64,000 nt of DNA from Pratylenchus scribneri (taxonomy: Eukaryota > Nematoda > Chromadorea > Rhabditida > Pratylenchidae): NCBI GenBank assembly GCA_030063045.1, contig JAQSEB010000059.1, positions 3,720,001 to 3,784,000 of the forward strand. The letters run 5' to 3'. Below the pieces are notes generated by a model. That model was not told where the DNA came from. It saw only the letters and a list, made by a program, of their open reading frames with translations, and ran no database searches. Below, piece by piece: positions 38,736 through 49,058 of this stretch; position 1 is the first letter of the stretch; each line of letters starts with the position of its first letter. The position numbers and the translations under genes were made by a program.

Positions 38736-39117
38736 GGTGCTATGTCGATTCCTCAATAGTGCAAATGTGAGCGTTTTCGACTTACAATAAATCAGAAAAT
38801 GGTTTAGACCTACAAACCTTAAACCATCTTGTAGATTTCATCAAGACGCATCTAATGGTATATAATTTGTCATGGTTTGGGCTAAAATTAAAGAGTTTAA
38901 AACTAAAGACTGAAAAAATGGTTTGAACAGTTTAATACCCTCTAATCTTGACTTAACCATGACAAATTATATACCATTCAATGCATCTTTGATGAACAAG
39001 ATGGTTTAAGGTTTGTAGGGTCTAAAACCATTTTCTGATTTATTGTAAGTCCTCCACATTTGCACTATTGAGGAATCCCCCACATTTGCACGGCCCTTTG
39101 CCTATTGAGGAATTGAC
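38736..39117. mobile_element. Foldback element, copy 1
   Basis: A roughly 380-bp near-palindrome. The left arm (about 38744-38878) and right arm (about 38955-39117) are imperfect reverse complements over more than 120 bp, sharing ACAATAAATCAGAAAATGG and a GACGCATCT-like core around a short centre. The right arm carries about 40 bp extra at its outer end. The same arrangement recurs at 43538-43919. There is no coding capacity. This is a non-autonomous foldback or MITE-type element that would form a long hairpin if transcribed. Confidence 0.75.
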
Positions 39118-39390
39118 CTCGTACGCGTGGAAACTTCCTAAAAACGTTGACAATTTTTCTTCATTTTCCCTCCATTTCCGTTCATCAATTTGTTTAGCTT
39201 TTTGCGGATGGATTTTTTGTTTTTTCACAAATACCATTTTCATCCATTGAGCTTAATGTAAAAAAGAGGAATTTATTGATGAGAGCAATTTCCATTTAAT
39301 TATACAATCCGTCTTCCCGTTTTATTTTTCATCAACATCATCATTGATTAACTAAGAATAGTGTATTTCGGTAAATAAATATGTTAGACT

Positions 39391-39747
39391 AATCCGCCTG
39401 TATCTAAGAATAATTCCGCCTGGTCAACTAAGAATAATTTCGCCTGGTCAACTAAGAATAATTCCGCCTGGTCAACTAAGAATAATTCCGCCTGGTCAAC
39501 TAAGAATAATTCCGCCTGGTCAACTAAGAATAATTTCGCCTGGTCAACTAAGAATAATTCCGCCTGGTCAACTAAGAATAATTCCGCCTGGTCAACTAAG
39601 AATAATTCCGCCTGGTCAACTAAGAATAATTCCGCCTGGTCAACTAAGAATTCCGCCTGTTCTTAAAATAATTCCGCCTATTTTAATTCCGCCTGGTCAA
39701 CTAAGAATAATTCCGCCTGTTCTTAGAATAATTCCGCTTATTTTAAT
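39391..39747. repeat. 24-bp tandem repeat (satellite)
   Basis: About ten adjacent copies of a 24-bp unit with core CCGCCTGGTCAACTAAG, almost identical apart from a C/T change in some units. Degenerate and shortened copies lie at both ends (CCGCCTGTATCTAAG on the left; CCGCCTGTTCTTA and CCGCTTATTTTAA on the right). The length of 24 would keep a frame, but stops (TAA) occur in every unit in two frames and there is no start codon, so it is not coding. Confidence 0.9.
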
Positions 39748-39865
39748 TCTACCCTGAATTTTCATTTATACTATAATTTTTTCTTCTTCATATTTTCCAG
39801 ATTCATCATTTCAATCATTTAATTCCATTAAAAGATACACTAACAATAAAAGCCTTTTATTATTA

Positions 39866-41200
39866 CCCAGGGTCGCATTTTTTGGTCGAAATTCTGAGAA
39901 TGATGTTGACATGTGTGGGATTTCAGAGTTATAACCAAAATGGAAATACGAAAATTCTGGAAATATAATTAAGATAACAGAATTTTGAGAATGATTCTAA
40001 AAATATAACTCATTTCTATTCTCAGAATATACGTTAAAAATGAACGAAAAAATGAATTGTCAAAATATTTGGAATTTTGGAAATATTTTAAAAATAAAAT
40101 TCATTTCAAAATCCATTTTCAGCCTTATTTTCAGCATGCATTCTCAAAATTGATCAAAAAATGATCTTCAAAATGCCATAATTCTCAAAATCCATTTTCA
40201 TCTTATTTTCAGCATGTATTCTTAAAATTGGGCAAAAAATGTATTTTAAAAATGGCACCATTTTCAAAATATTTTGAGAATATTCCGAGACAAAATTTTC
40301 ATTATTTAGTGCCAAAATAGGCCAAAAATTTTTTCCAAGACTCAACAAAGTTCCCGCGCACCTGGATTTCGAGAATCCCAGGATCTCGCGTATCCGGATC
40401 TCGAGAATCCCGGGATCCCGCGCACTCGGCGGGAGTATCAGGGTCTCGAGAATCCCAAGATCCCGCGCACTCGGGAGTCTTAGGACCTCGCGCGAGTCCA
40501 GTCCCAACGACTTATACACCGGAAGCATGCCCCAAAGGGGCAGCAGCCATGTTTTCCCCTTATAAATCTGGGTCCTATATGGGCTGAAGGCTAAAAAAAT
40601 TTTATGAGAAGCACACAATAGGAGGAAATAGATAGGAGCCATCTCTGATCGTCTAACATAAATAGTACGCATTTTACCATTGTAAAAAAAGAACAAATTA
40701 GAAAATATTCTGAAAATCAGTTCCAATTTTAAGAATATTTTATCATAAATTTTCAAAATTAATTCTGAAAATGAGTAGAAAATAAATGGTGATGAAAATC
40801 TTACTATTCTGAATATATTCTGAGATTTCTTCCATTTTAAAAAGCATTTTTATTTTGATTTTAAAAATAATTCTGAAATGTGTATGAAAATAATTGTAAA
40901 AATAGCTTAATTCACAACATATTCCAAGAATTCGAGTATTCTTAGCCTATTTTTAAAATAAAGATATTACAAAAATATTCTGAAATTTATAACATTTTGA
41001 GAATTTATTTTCATATTATTTTTTGAATCATTTTCAAAATTGGTCTAAAAATAGATTCCAAAATGATGAACATTTAATAATGCTTTTCAGAATTCTTTTA
41101 TTTTCGATATATTTTACAAATTACATTATTTTTAAATTATTTTCATAATTTGATGAAATCCTCAAAATAATTTGCTCTGTATTTTTTTTGTGACCCTGGG
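39866..41200. mobile_element. 1.3-kb TIR element, non-autonomous
   Basis: Begins CCCAGGGTCGCA and ends with the inverted TGTGACCCTGGG (CCCAGGGTC plus CA after one mismatch). TA lies on both outer flanks, suggesting a TA target duplication. The interior is AT-rich and packed with TGAGAAT, ATTCTCA and AAAATATTC words, so it can pair with itself at many points. A GC-rich mini-repeat at about 40365-40496 has units containing CTCGAGAATCCC and ATCCCGCGCACTCGG. One 200-codon open frame on the minus strand (40154-40756) runs through this repeat and shows no transposase motif. The superfamily is uncertain (TA duplication would fit Tc1/mariner-type). Confidence 0.6.
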
Positions 41201-42520
41201 TATTTTCGGTGATTTATTTAAATTTCATTATTTTTAAAATAAAAAATAATTCATTAGTAAAATTGTTCTAAACATTCAACAATTCAATTTTCGCCACCAT
41301 TTTTGATCGACTAAAGCGATGAAAAATCAACAAACAAAAATAACAAGCCCGGAAGATTGCCGGCTGGTTTCTCCTTTCCGCCATTTCCTTTGCTCATTTT
41401 CTTCCACGGCCTCCTCCAGAAGTCTTGCATCTTGGCCTCTTTTACCAACATCAGCAAACGAATTCCCTCTCGACCTTTCACCATCAACAAACATTGCAGC
41501 CAGAGGCACCCCCATCCCCCCTCACTTTCGCCTTTCTAATTCATCGTATTTGGCCCATTGTGTCCCCTTCACTCAAAGCATTACCCATTTTCATTGTCTT
41601 GCGCAATTTTTACACTGAGCGGCAAAGACGGCAAGGAAAAGCATTGTACTCTCATTTTTATTTATCAAATTGCATAGAATAATTATTTTCATGCTGACCC
41701 ATCAAAGCATGCAAATTATATTTAGAGGGGGAATATGATGTGATGACCCAGAAATAGGCGTAAATTGTTGCGCCAATCTGTCAGCACAAAATTCCCCCCA
41801 ATTTGAATGAATGCTGCGGATATAAGCGCCTTTCTCGTTCATCCAATTCCCAATCCATCCATTCCATTTTGGAGCATTTTGAACATTACCAAATAAATGG
41901 GGTGCGCCCAAATTAGAATGAGGAATATTTGTGAAAATATTATATTCTCCCTCCTTTCATTTCCTCTACAAAAGATTCAAGGTCAAATCCATCTCAAATG
42001 TTGTTAACAAATTACCCTCATCAATAATAATATTTGATCATTCTTTATTGTCAATTTCCTCTCAAAAAATTGGTCCAGACCATTTTACTTTTCCCACAAA
42101 TTTTCTATTTAAAATTCACGCAAGTCATTTTGCCTCTCGCATACATGCATTATTGCGCAAAATATTCGCCAGCCTTTTCATCATTTCTCCTCATTTTGTT
42201 TGCTTTTTTCCACTTTTCGAGATCCTCGAGTCTTGGCCTCTCGTCCACTTTTACATTATTTTTGGGCCCTGCAATTTTCTTCTCTGACCATTGGCCATTC
42301 ACATTGGTCAGTCCAATCCTGAAAATAGAATGGGAGGGGAGGGAGAGAGGTCACGACGATGAGGAGGCCATCTGCTATTTGGCCACAAAATGCTTTGCAC
42401 TCATTCGGGACCATTGGCCAATTGAGTTTCTGAGAGGGCAGAAGCCTCACTCCCATTGATTTGCCCCCAAGCAATAAACCTCCAATTTTCTTATAATTTC
42501 TACTTTTTCCTTCAAATATA
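41201..42520. other. Intergenic stretch, no gene seen
   Basis: AT-rich with pyrimidine-rich + strand patches. Open frames near 41.3-41.6 kb exist on both strands with equal plausibility, so I call neither. It ends in a TATTTTAG acceptor (42521-42526), 10 nt before the next start codon. Confidence 0.5.
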
Positions 42521-42536
42521 TTTTAGCCTTCAAAAA

Positions 42537-43501
42537 ATGTGCACAATTCAATCAAATTCATTTGGCCATTTTCTCTTCATTTCTGCCCATTTATTTTTTC
42601 TCATTTTTCCTCAAATATTTTGCCAACAATTCAATCAAATTGTGAGCCCATCGAATGCAACAAAAGAATGCCTTGAAATGGTGCCAAAATATTCCAATCA
42701 ATTTATTCAACCTACAAATTTAGGCACAAAATTCGAATTGCCCCATTTTCTCGAATTGTTGCCAACGAAAATGTCCTCAAGGTCAGGGCCATAAATGCAT
42801 GTCATTTTTGGGAATGATCGAAAAGGGACAAACTGCCTGTGATTGGTCAGTTAGTGGTGATGCGTGATGGGGACTTCATTTTATTTATTGTGTAAAATTG
42901 AATTAGAGAAATAAATTTTTCATCAATTTTTTACAAAATTTTCTAGGGCTTTCAATGTCTACTAATTCCAATTAATTTTATTTATTTCAGCCTGTCCACA
43001 TCCACACAATTTCCTTCTCTTCCTTCTCAACAATTTGGCCAACAATCCCTCAGTAGCCAATGGCCTTTCAATTCTGGCGACCAATTCCCAACCACCAAAT
43101 GGCCATCAAACTTTGGTCAATTCCTCTCCTCCTCTTCATCCCAATCGACGCCTTCATCTTCCTCCGCCCAACAATGGCCATTTTCCTCTCCACAACATCA
43201 ATTTGGTCAAAATATGCAGCCCCAATCTCCCTCTTCTCAGCCATCCATAAATGTTGGTCAATCTTCTGCAAATCCTGGCCAAAATCAGCGACGTCCGCAA
43301 GCCGTCGATCCAGCCTCCCTTCGGCCTATTTTCCAGTCAATTGGCCAAATGCCTACCTCCACTGCTCAATGCCATCGACGAAAACGATGGAATACCGGTG
43401 GTGGAAATTGGTGGACAGAATTTGGTCGAAGGGCCGACTTTGTGGGAGGTGTTTTACTCCTTTTTGTTGTTGATTTACTACTTCTCACTTTGACACTTTA
43501 A
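42537..43501 (+). CDS. Secreted Gln/Ser-rich protein with hydrophobic C terminus
   Basis: Two exons: 42537-42781 and 42991-43501, joined in phase 2 (251 aa). A signal peptide (FGHFLFISAHLFFLIFPQIF) is followed by a unique segment with an N-glycosylation site (NAT). The middle is low-complexity, rich in Q, S, P and F, with repeated FGQ (three times) and QWPF (twice) words. A more ordered part (LRPIFQSIGQMPTST, then a basic RRKRW and a GGGNWW) precedes a final hydrophobic helix (VGGVLLLFVVDLLLLTLTL) that ends the protein. The C-terminal end may be a membrane anchor or a GPI-attachment signal. A trans-splice or 5'UTR acceptor (TTTTAG) ends 10 nt before the ATG. A foldback element begins 37 bp after the stop, so the 3'UTR may include it. 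Family not recognised. Confidence 0.65.
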
Positions 43502-43537
43502 TCTCCGCCAAAAAGAGCTATGGAATATGTTTTAATT

Positions 43538-43919
43538 GGTGCTAGGTCGATTCCACAATGGTGCAAATATAAAGTTTTTGACTTCTAATAAATCAGAAAC
43601 TGGTTTTAGACCCCACAAACCTTATACCATTTTGTAGATCTCATCGAGACGCATCGATTGGTATAGAATTTGTCATGATTTGGTCAAAATTAAATGATAT
43701 TAAACGATTTTTCAAATTTTTGGTTTTAAACTCTTTTATTTTGGCCAAACCATAACAAATTCTATACCAATCGATGCGTCTCGATGAGATCTACAAAATG
43801 GTATAAGGTTTGTGGGGTCTAAAACCAGTTTCTGATTTATTAGAAGTCAAAAACTTTATATTTGCACCATTGTGGAATCGCCCATATTTGCACCGCCCTT
43901 TGTCTATTGTGGAATCGAC
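43538..43919. mobile_element. Foldback element, copy 2
   Basis: Same structure as the element at 38736-39117: two arms of about 150 bp, nearly perfect reverse complements. They share TAAATCAGAAACTGGTTTTA and the core GATCTCATCGAGACGCATCG, around a centre of about 70 bp. The arms here match each other better than those of copy 1, suggesting a younger insertion or recent homogenisation. The right arm again has about 40 bp extra at its outer end, with TGTGGAATCG repeated. It starts 37 bp after the stop codon of the upstream gene. Confidence 0.8.
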
Positions 43920-44267
43920 TCCGGACGGTTTTAATTCATTATTTATGTACATATTTTCACTTTAATTTGGAATTATCTGCAGTCAAATTTTGTGCTTCCC
44001 ATTTACCATTAAATTCTTCATCCATTTTCCTTCCAAATTAGTCAACAATACGAGTATATTATTATGACCTTTCTTTATCTTTTTTTTCTTATCAAAATAA
44101 TAATATTGTCTGGGAAATCATTCAAAAATTTCAGAGTAGGCCTTCATTCCATTCTATTATAAAATTTGAATTAATTTTATTTTTATCAGCAAAAAAAAGT
44201 GAATAAAATTTGATAAGACAAAAATGAATATAAAATTGAGCCATTTTTAAATTTGATGAATTATTTT
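43920..44267. other. Short intergenic spacer
   Basis: AT-rich sequence between foldback copy 2 and the stop codon of the minus-strand PPxY gene; probably the latter's 3'UTR and polyadenylation region. Nothing else seen. Confidence 0.5.
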
Positions 44268-45871
44268 TTATTCTTCCGCCGGCGACAATTGTGCAATGAG
44301 AATTCGCATAAAAACGAGGAAAAGGAAAACGAGAAGAATGCGCATTAAAATTGTGAGGAATAAATCCCGGAATCGGTCTGCACAAATCCGCCTCGATTCA
44401 ATCCCATTCTCTGTTTGATTTTCCAAATTTCTGCCCGACAATTGAATTGTTGATCTTCTGCTGGAGCCACCAAATGTTGTATTTGTTGTTCGGCCTGATG
44501 ATCTTTCAGCAGGGAAAATCTAAAAAAGTGTTCTTTTTTTCCAAATTTTATGGCCCCATCCCCCGAGGAATAGAATCATTTTTTGGTACATTTTGATGTC
44601 ATCCAAAAATATTAATGCATTAATTTTGCAGATTGAAAGGTTTTATAAAGTTTAAAGGAGTAGGAAAGGAAGTAAATATTACCTACAAAGTACATAAAAA
44701 AGTTGAGAAATTATTCCAACTCTTTTTTTATAGAGCAAAATTTGGTTTTTTTTTTGATAATTTATCGTGGAAATAAAATCTACTTTCAATTTAAAACCCA
44801 CCAGATCCGTGCCATTCACTCCATTTTGTCTTCGGCTTTGTCGGCTATGCCGGTGCCGAGATGGACATCGATGTAAATGCCGGGAACAAATTGGGGACAT
44901 TGTTGAAGAGGATATTGTCGTTGATGATTGTTGGCCACCATTTTCGCCTCTTCTCCCTTCTCTTGAGCATCTTCGGCATTGATGATTATACCGTGCATTT
45001 GTGGATGGATTCGCACCTTGACTTTCGGCATAACTGGGTGGCGGAGTCACTAAAAATGCAAGGATTGATTAAATTCCTTTATATTCTTGGAGAATGTTGT
45101 AACTCATTTTGAGGAATGAAAAATTAAATTTGTTGCTTTATTTTGTAGAAAAATTGGGAAATTTGTTGAATTTGCCTCGCAGGAAAATTAATTTTTTATA
45201 TCATAGGCATAATAAATACAGTACTTAATTTTTTTTAGCCAAATTCGAAGCCTTGGGGCAGAAATCAAATTTACCGATTATTAGTTTAAGGTTAATAAAA
45301 TGTACACAGATTAAGTCCAGTTCTGGTTTAAAACTACTCTATTATTAATCTCTGATTTCAATAGATTACAGGTAAATTAGCTTCTAATCTTGTTAGTCTT
45401 TTTTTTTTCCAATTTTCAAGAAATGTATTTTACCCCTGGAGGAAGGCGATTGAGCCAATTTCTTCCCGGTGGTCCCCAATGATTCTATCATATTTCCAAA
45501 CATCAACAATGAATTCAGGCGGCTGCCATTGAATTGGGCCGGCCCTTTTTTGTGGATGGAAAGTCAACAATAAATTAAATGGTAAAATGCGAAAAAGTAA
45601 ACAAAAGCAAGGCAAAGGCAAATCCAATTAAATTCCCCAAAATTTCCACTCAAAATAGCAACAAAAATCCCGAAAGCTTCCCCTTCCGTTTAATCCACAA
45701 AAAATTATTTTCCCTCTCCTTACTTTCTCCAATATCCGGTGGTGGCACTTGGATTGTCCAAATAGGTGGTGGCTCTTCCGAATTTGTTGGATGGCCATTG
45801 GCCTCTGCTGATGATGAAAATGCGCATGATGAGGAAATTGCCTCGGAATAGGCTGGCGGCGGACCCAACAT
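44268..45871 (-). CDS. Tail-anchored membrane protein with two PPxY motifs
   Basis: Four exons: 45871-45724, 45544-45434, 45049-44802, 44519-44268. All junctions keep frame (252 aa). The N terminus opens with PPAY (5-8) in MLGPPPAYSEA. A Pro-rich stretch follows, then a 37-residue segment encoded by exon 2, then a second motif, PPSY (90-93), at the start of exon 3. A His/Arg/Cys-rich region and a Ser/Arg/Thr-rich region follow. The protein ends with a hydrophobic helix (about 222-245, ILMRILLVFLFLVFMRILI) and LSPAEE. There is no signal peptide, so the topology is a cytosolic N terminus with a C-terminal anchor. Exon 2 is 111 nt, phase 1 on both sides, with a weak A-rich acceptor; skipping it also leaves an open frame (215 aa). 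PPxY motifs bind WW domains; the ligase-adaptor role is inferred. Confidence 0.65.
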
Positions 45872-47297
45872 TTTCCAAGACCGATTTATTATTTACGTCT
45901 TGAAGAAAATTCGTAATTTAAGGTGGAAATGAAATTGGGAGGAATTGGACGAATTGGTAGAAATTGGATTGATTGGGGAAAATAAAAATGGTCGGAGGAA
46001 AGGGAAATTATTGGGGGGCGAGGGGAAATCAGCGGGAAAATGGAGGAAAAACAGCAGGCGAAGGGTGACCGAAAATGGGGACCAAAAATGGGTTGAATCG
46101 AAAGGCAAGAAATGGAGGAGGAATGTGGCCGATGAATGGATGAGGAAGAAGAAAAGAGGAAGAGGAAGAGGAAGAGGAAGAAGATGGCCAATGATGAGAA
46201 GAAGAAATAATCAGCCAAAATGGCCAAATGGAGGAGGGTGGTCCAATGAGGAGAGGAGAATTGTACAAATTGGCCTAGGATTGAGGGAAACTATACTTTT
46301 TTGGTGGTTTCAAAGGATCCAGCTACCAAGAAATTACAAATTAGAATAAAGATAACGGCTTTAAGATTTAATTTGCTTCGATTCTAATTGGCCAGATTGA
46401 CTTAGGGCACACTATATTTCGATTTTCAGAATGATTCACAAATTCCCATTCCCATTTCAATATAGGAAGGAGTATCCCGAGATTGGCCTTCATTTTTCCC
46501 AACAAAATCATTGAATTTGAAAAGATCAAATTGAATATGGGAGTGATGGAGAAGCAAATGAATGAGTCAATCTGATGAGAAAATAATGCCATTTAAATAC
46601 GTTCCATGATCTTTTGGCATTCTTTTATCAATTAAATTTTGATTCTCTTCTGAATTGGATTAAAATGTACGCCAAAAAGGAAATTGACAAAAACACTTTA
46701 AAGAATTGATTTAATTTGAATGGAAAAATTGGAGGCAAATTCAAAATTGTGGAGTGGCCCATTCTCGGCCATAAATTTGATATTTTTTACGGGGAAAGAA
46801 GGAAGGGGGCATTTATATGAAATGGGCGCACTCCTCGCCTCCTAAACACATTTTTAGTTTATCAAAGTTCTTTTCTATTTCACTTTTTGGGGTTTTTTGT
46901 TGATTTTTTGTTCCATTTTCGTTCGATTTAATACTTGTTCTGTTTTGTGCTGCTGATACATTTCAAATTTTGTCAATATAATTGGACATATAAGTGGAAA
47001 TAGTTGTTTGAAAGGCTAAAAAGTTAGATCATTTTGAGTTCAATTAATCATTGTCATTGTCATCCGAACATATAAAATACAAAATACATTGATAAATAAA
47101 GTATCAAAAATAGAATAATTAGAAGTGAAAGGGATTTAGAAGAGATGCCTTGAAGGAAAATCAAACATATTTCCACAATGATCAATGACTATTTTTTCGC
47201 ATTTTGGCATCTTTATACACCTTCTGCTAATAATAAAACTAAAAATGTGTATTATAAAGTGCTAAAATATAAAATTAATTCAATCTTCATAAAAAAT
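45872..47297. other. Intergenic stretch, purine-rich then AT-rich
   Basis: 45.95-46.3 kb is purine-rich on + with a GGAAGA microsatellite (about 46141-46185). It reads as an Arg/Lys/Gly-rich frame that I judge non-coding. The part nearest 45871 should be the promoter of the PPxY gene. The rest is AT-rich with no gene seen. Confidence 0.5.
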
Positions 47298-47534
47298 CTA
47301 TGGTATTCCTTCCAAAAATATAAACCTTCCAATTCCATTGGCTTTCTTTTGTTTATTTTCCAATTTCAATCCTCTGAATCCAATAAATTCATCGACATTT
47401 CGCATTTCTATTCCTCCATAATTATTCTCAAAAATACCAAAAAGATGATCACATCCCCCATTTCCATATAATTTCCCATTCTCGAATATATATCCGCCTT
47501 GCACTTTTACATCATATCTCCTCAGCCCTGACAT
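47298..47534 (-). CDS. Possible small single-exon protein, 78 aa
   Basis: Open frame from an ATG (47534) to TAG with a balanced, protein-like residue mix: a Gly/Tyr/Asn-rich centre (GGYIFENGKLYGNGGCDH), two charged stretches and a hydrophobic end (RFIFLEGIP). There is no signal peptide or membrane segment. An in-frame stop lies just upstream, with a splice-acceptor-like ATTAAG between it and the ATG, so it could be the last exon of a longer gene. I do not recognise it, and it may be a chance frame. Confidence 0.3.
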   Translation of the reverse strand: MSGLRRYDVKVQGGYIFENGKLYGNGGCDHLFGIFENNYGGIEMRNVDEFIGFRGLKLENKQKKANGIGRFIFLEGIP

Positions 47535-48051
47535 TTCCTTTCTTAATTAACATTCCCTCCTGTCTTTGTGGCCACGCAAAATGTGTAAATATTGCGCAAC
47601 CGGAAGAATAAAAATGTCAAATGGCTGAATGAATATGACAATATTCTTTCCCATATATATGTATTAGAAAAGAATTCCATTGAGCATATTTTATAGGAAT
47701 GAGAGGGGTTTAACAGAAGTGGGCCAGAAGAGGGAGGAGAAGGTGGTTTGTTGTTTGAGGAAAAGCATCTATGGGAATATGTGTATGATGCATCATTGCA
47801 GTCCCAAAAAATCGACGCAAAGAAGGCTGACGATTTTGGGCCATATTGGAATGTTATAAGCCGGGAAAATGTGACGGCGTTTAAAAGAAGTGATGAAAAA
47901 TGTTGGGAGGAAATGGATTGAATTGATTCGAGGAAGGAGGGTGAAGCTTGTCTCCCCCATTTCAAATAGGCAATTCATTTTTGTTTTTGGACAAAATAAT
48001 CAATCCGAGAGGAACCAATATTTATTTATTCGGCAATAATTCCGAAATTTT
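47535..48051. other. Intergenic spacer between divergent frames
   Basis: No supported gene. It would hold the 5' regions of the gene starting at 48052 (+) and, if real, the small frame starting at 47534 (-). The last 30 bases before 48052 are AT-rich. Confidence 0.45.
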
Positions 48052-49058
48052 ATGACCTCCTCCTCTTTTTCCTATTATTATGAAGAGGAAGAAGAATGGG
48101 CGGATGATGAGGAGGAAATTCATCGAACTGTTCATCATTTAGTTGAAGAAATTGTGGAGGAATGCGACTCAATTCCAAATTCGCCAGCCCCTTCCCTACC
48201 CAAAGAAATCGGCCCAAAATTCGATGGCGATGGCAGTTGGCATCGGCGGAAAACGCCGTCAACAATGAGCAGTCAAAGTGCCGAAATGGAATTTAGCAGT
48301 GAGGAAAATGAACAAATAGAAGTGAGTCATTTCCCAACAATTGTGCCAAAAAGACAACCACCTTCATATGAGGAAGTGGCCAAAAGATTGCATCGAACAT
48401 TGCCTAAATTGAACATAGAAATGCAAAAGCAAGAGCAACAACAGGTTCAACACCAAATATTATTAATTTGGAAATTTTGGGGTTTATCGATTTAATTTTG
48501 ATCTAAAATATCTTAAATTTCTTTTAATGTTTTTGACATCGATCATTCTACCTAATCTATTTAATTTGATTAGAAAAAAGAGAATGGTTCATTTAAAATT
48601 TAAATTGATCGAAAATTAATTTGAAATTTGTATTTTTAGATAAATTTACCCACATCGAACATTCAACCAATCACCGGTAAAACTTCTGAAAATGTTGAAC
48701 GAAAATTGATGGGAAAAATGCCATCAAAAATAAAAGAATTGCCAAAATTGGAAACAATGGAATTGGAAATGAGCGCAGTGGAAAATGGACAAAAACAACC
48801 AAAATTGGGAAGTGGAAGGAAAATTGGGCCAAGTGAATTGGAAAAAAGTCAGTTTAAAATATCGAATTTAAATAATGTCGCCTCATTTTGGCCACAGATC
48901 AATTGAAAATCAACAAAAATGCAGATGAATTGAAGCGGCGACCAAAATTGTCGGGTCCTCGGCGTGCCTTTCTCCTCTTTTGTGCCACATTCCTTTCCCT
49001 CATCCTCTCCTCTTTGATTGTCATTTTTGTGCTCATTTCATTCAATCCAAACCGATGA
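48052..49058 (+). CDS. Acidic tail-anchored membrane protein with PPSY motif
   Basis: Three exons: 48052-48444, 48640-48847, 48898-49058. Joins are in phase 0 and phase 1 and the frame stays open (253 aa). The N terminus is strongly acidic (YYYEEEEEWADDEEE), followed by a helical acidic stretch and a Ser/Thr-rich region. A PPxY motif (PPSY, 103-106) sits in RQPPSYEEVAKRL. The second half is Lys/Glu-rich and polar. A basic segment (KRRPKLSGPRR) leads into a 25-residue hydrophobic helix (about 224-248, LLFCATFLSLILSSLIVIFV) and a short ISFNPNR end. There is no signal peptide, so it should be C-tail anchored with the PPxY in the cytosol. AATAAA follows the stop by about 30 nt. It shares layout, but no obvious sequence, with the genes at 21.7-23.0 and 44.3-45.9 kb. 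Family unknown. Confidence 0.72.

Noticed and set aside
40154..40756. 200-codon frame inside the 1.3-kb TIR element as a transposase
   Set aside because: It translates a GC-rich mini-repeat and AT-rich flanks; no catalytic motif or helix-turn-helix is visible.
41327..41618. Overlapping frames on both strands
   Set aside because: Both are of similar quality, neither has splice sites or motifs, and neither is supported by neighbours.
45945..46349. 134-codon Lys/Arg/Gly-rich frame on the + strand
   Set aside because: Produced by purine-rich DNA with a GGAAGA microsatellite; it lies in the likely promoter of the minus-strand PPxY gene.
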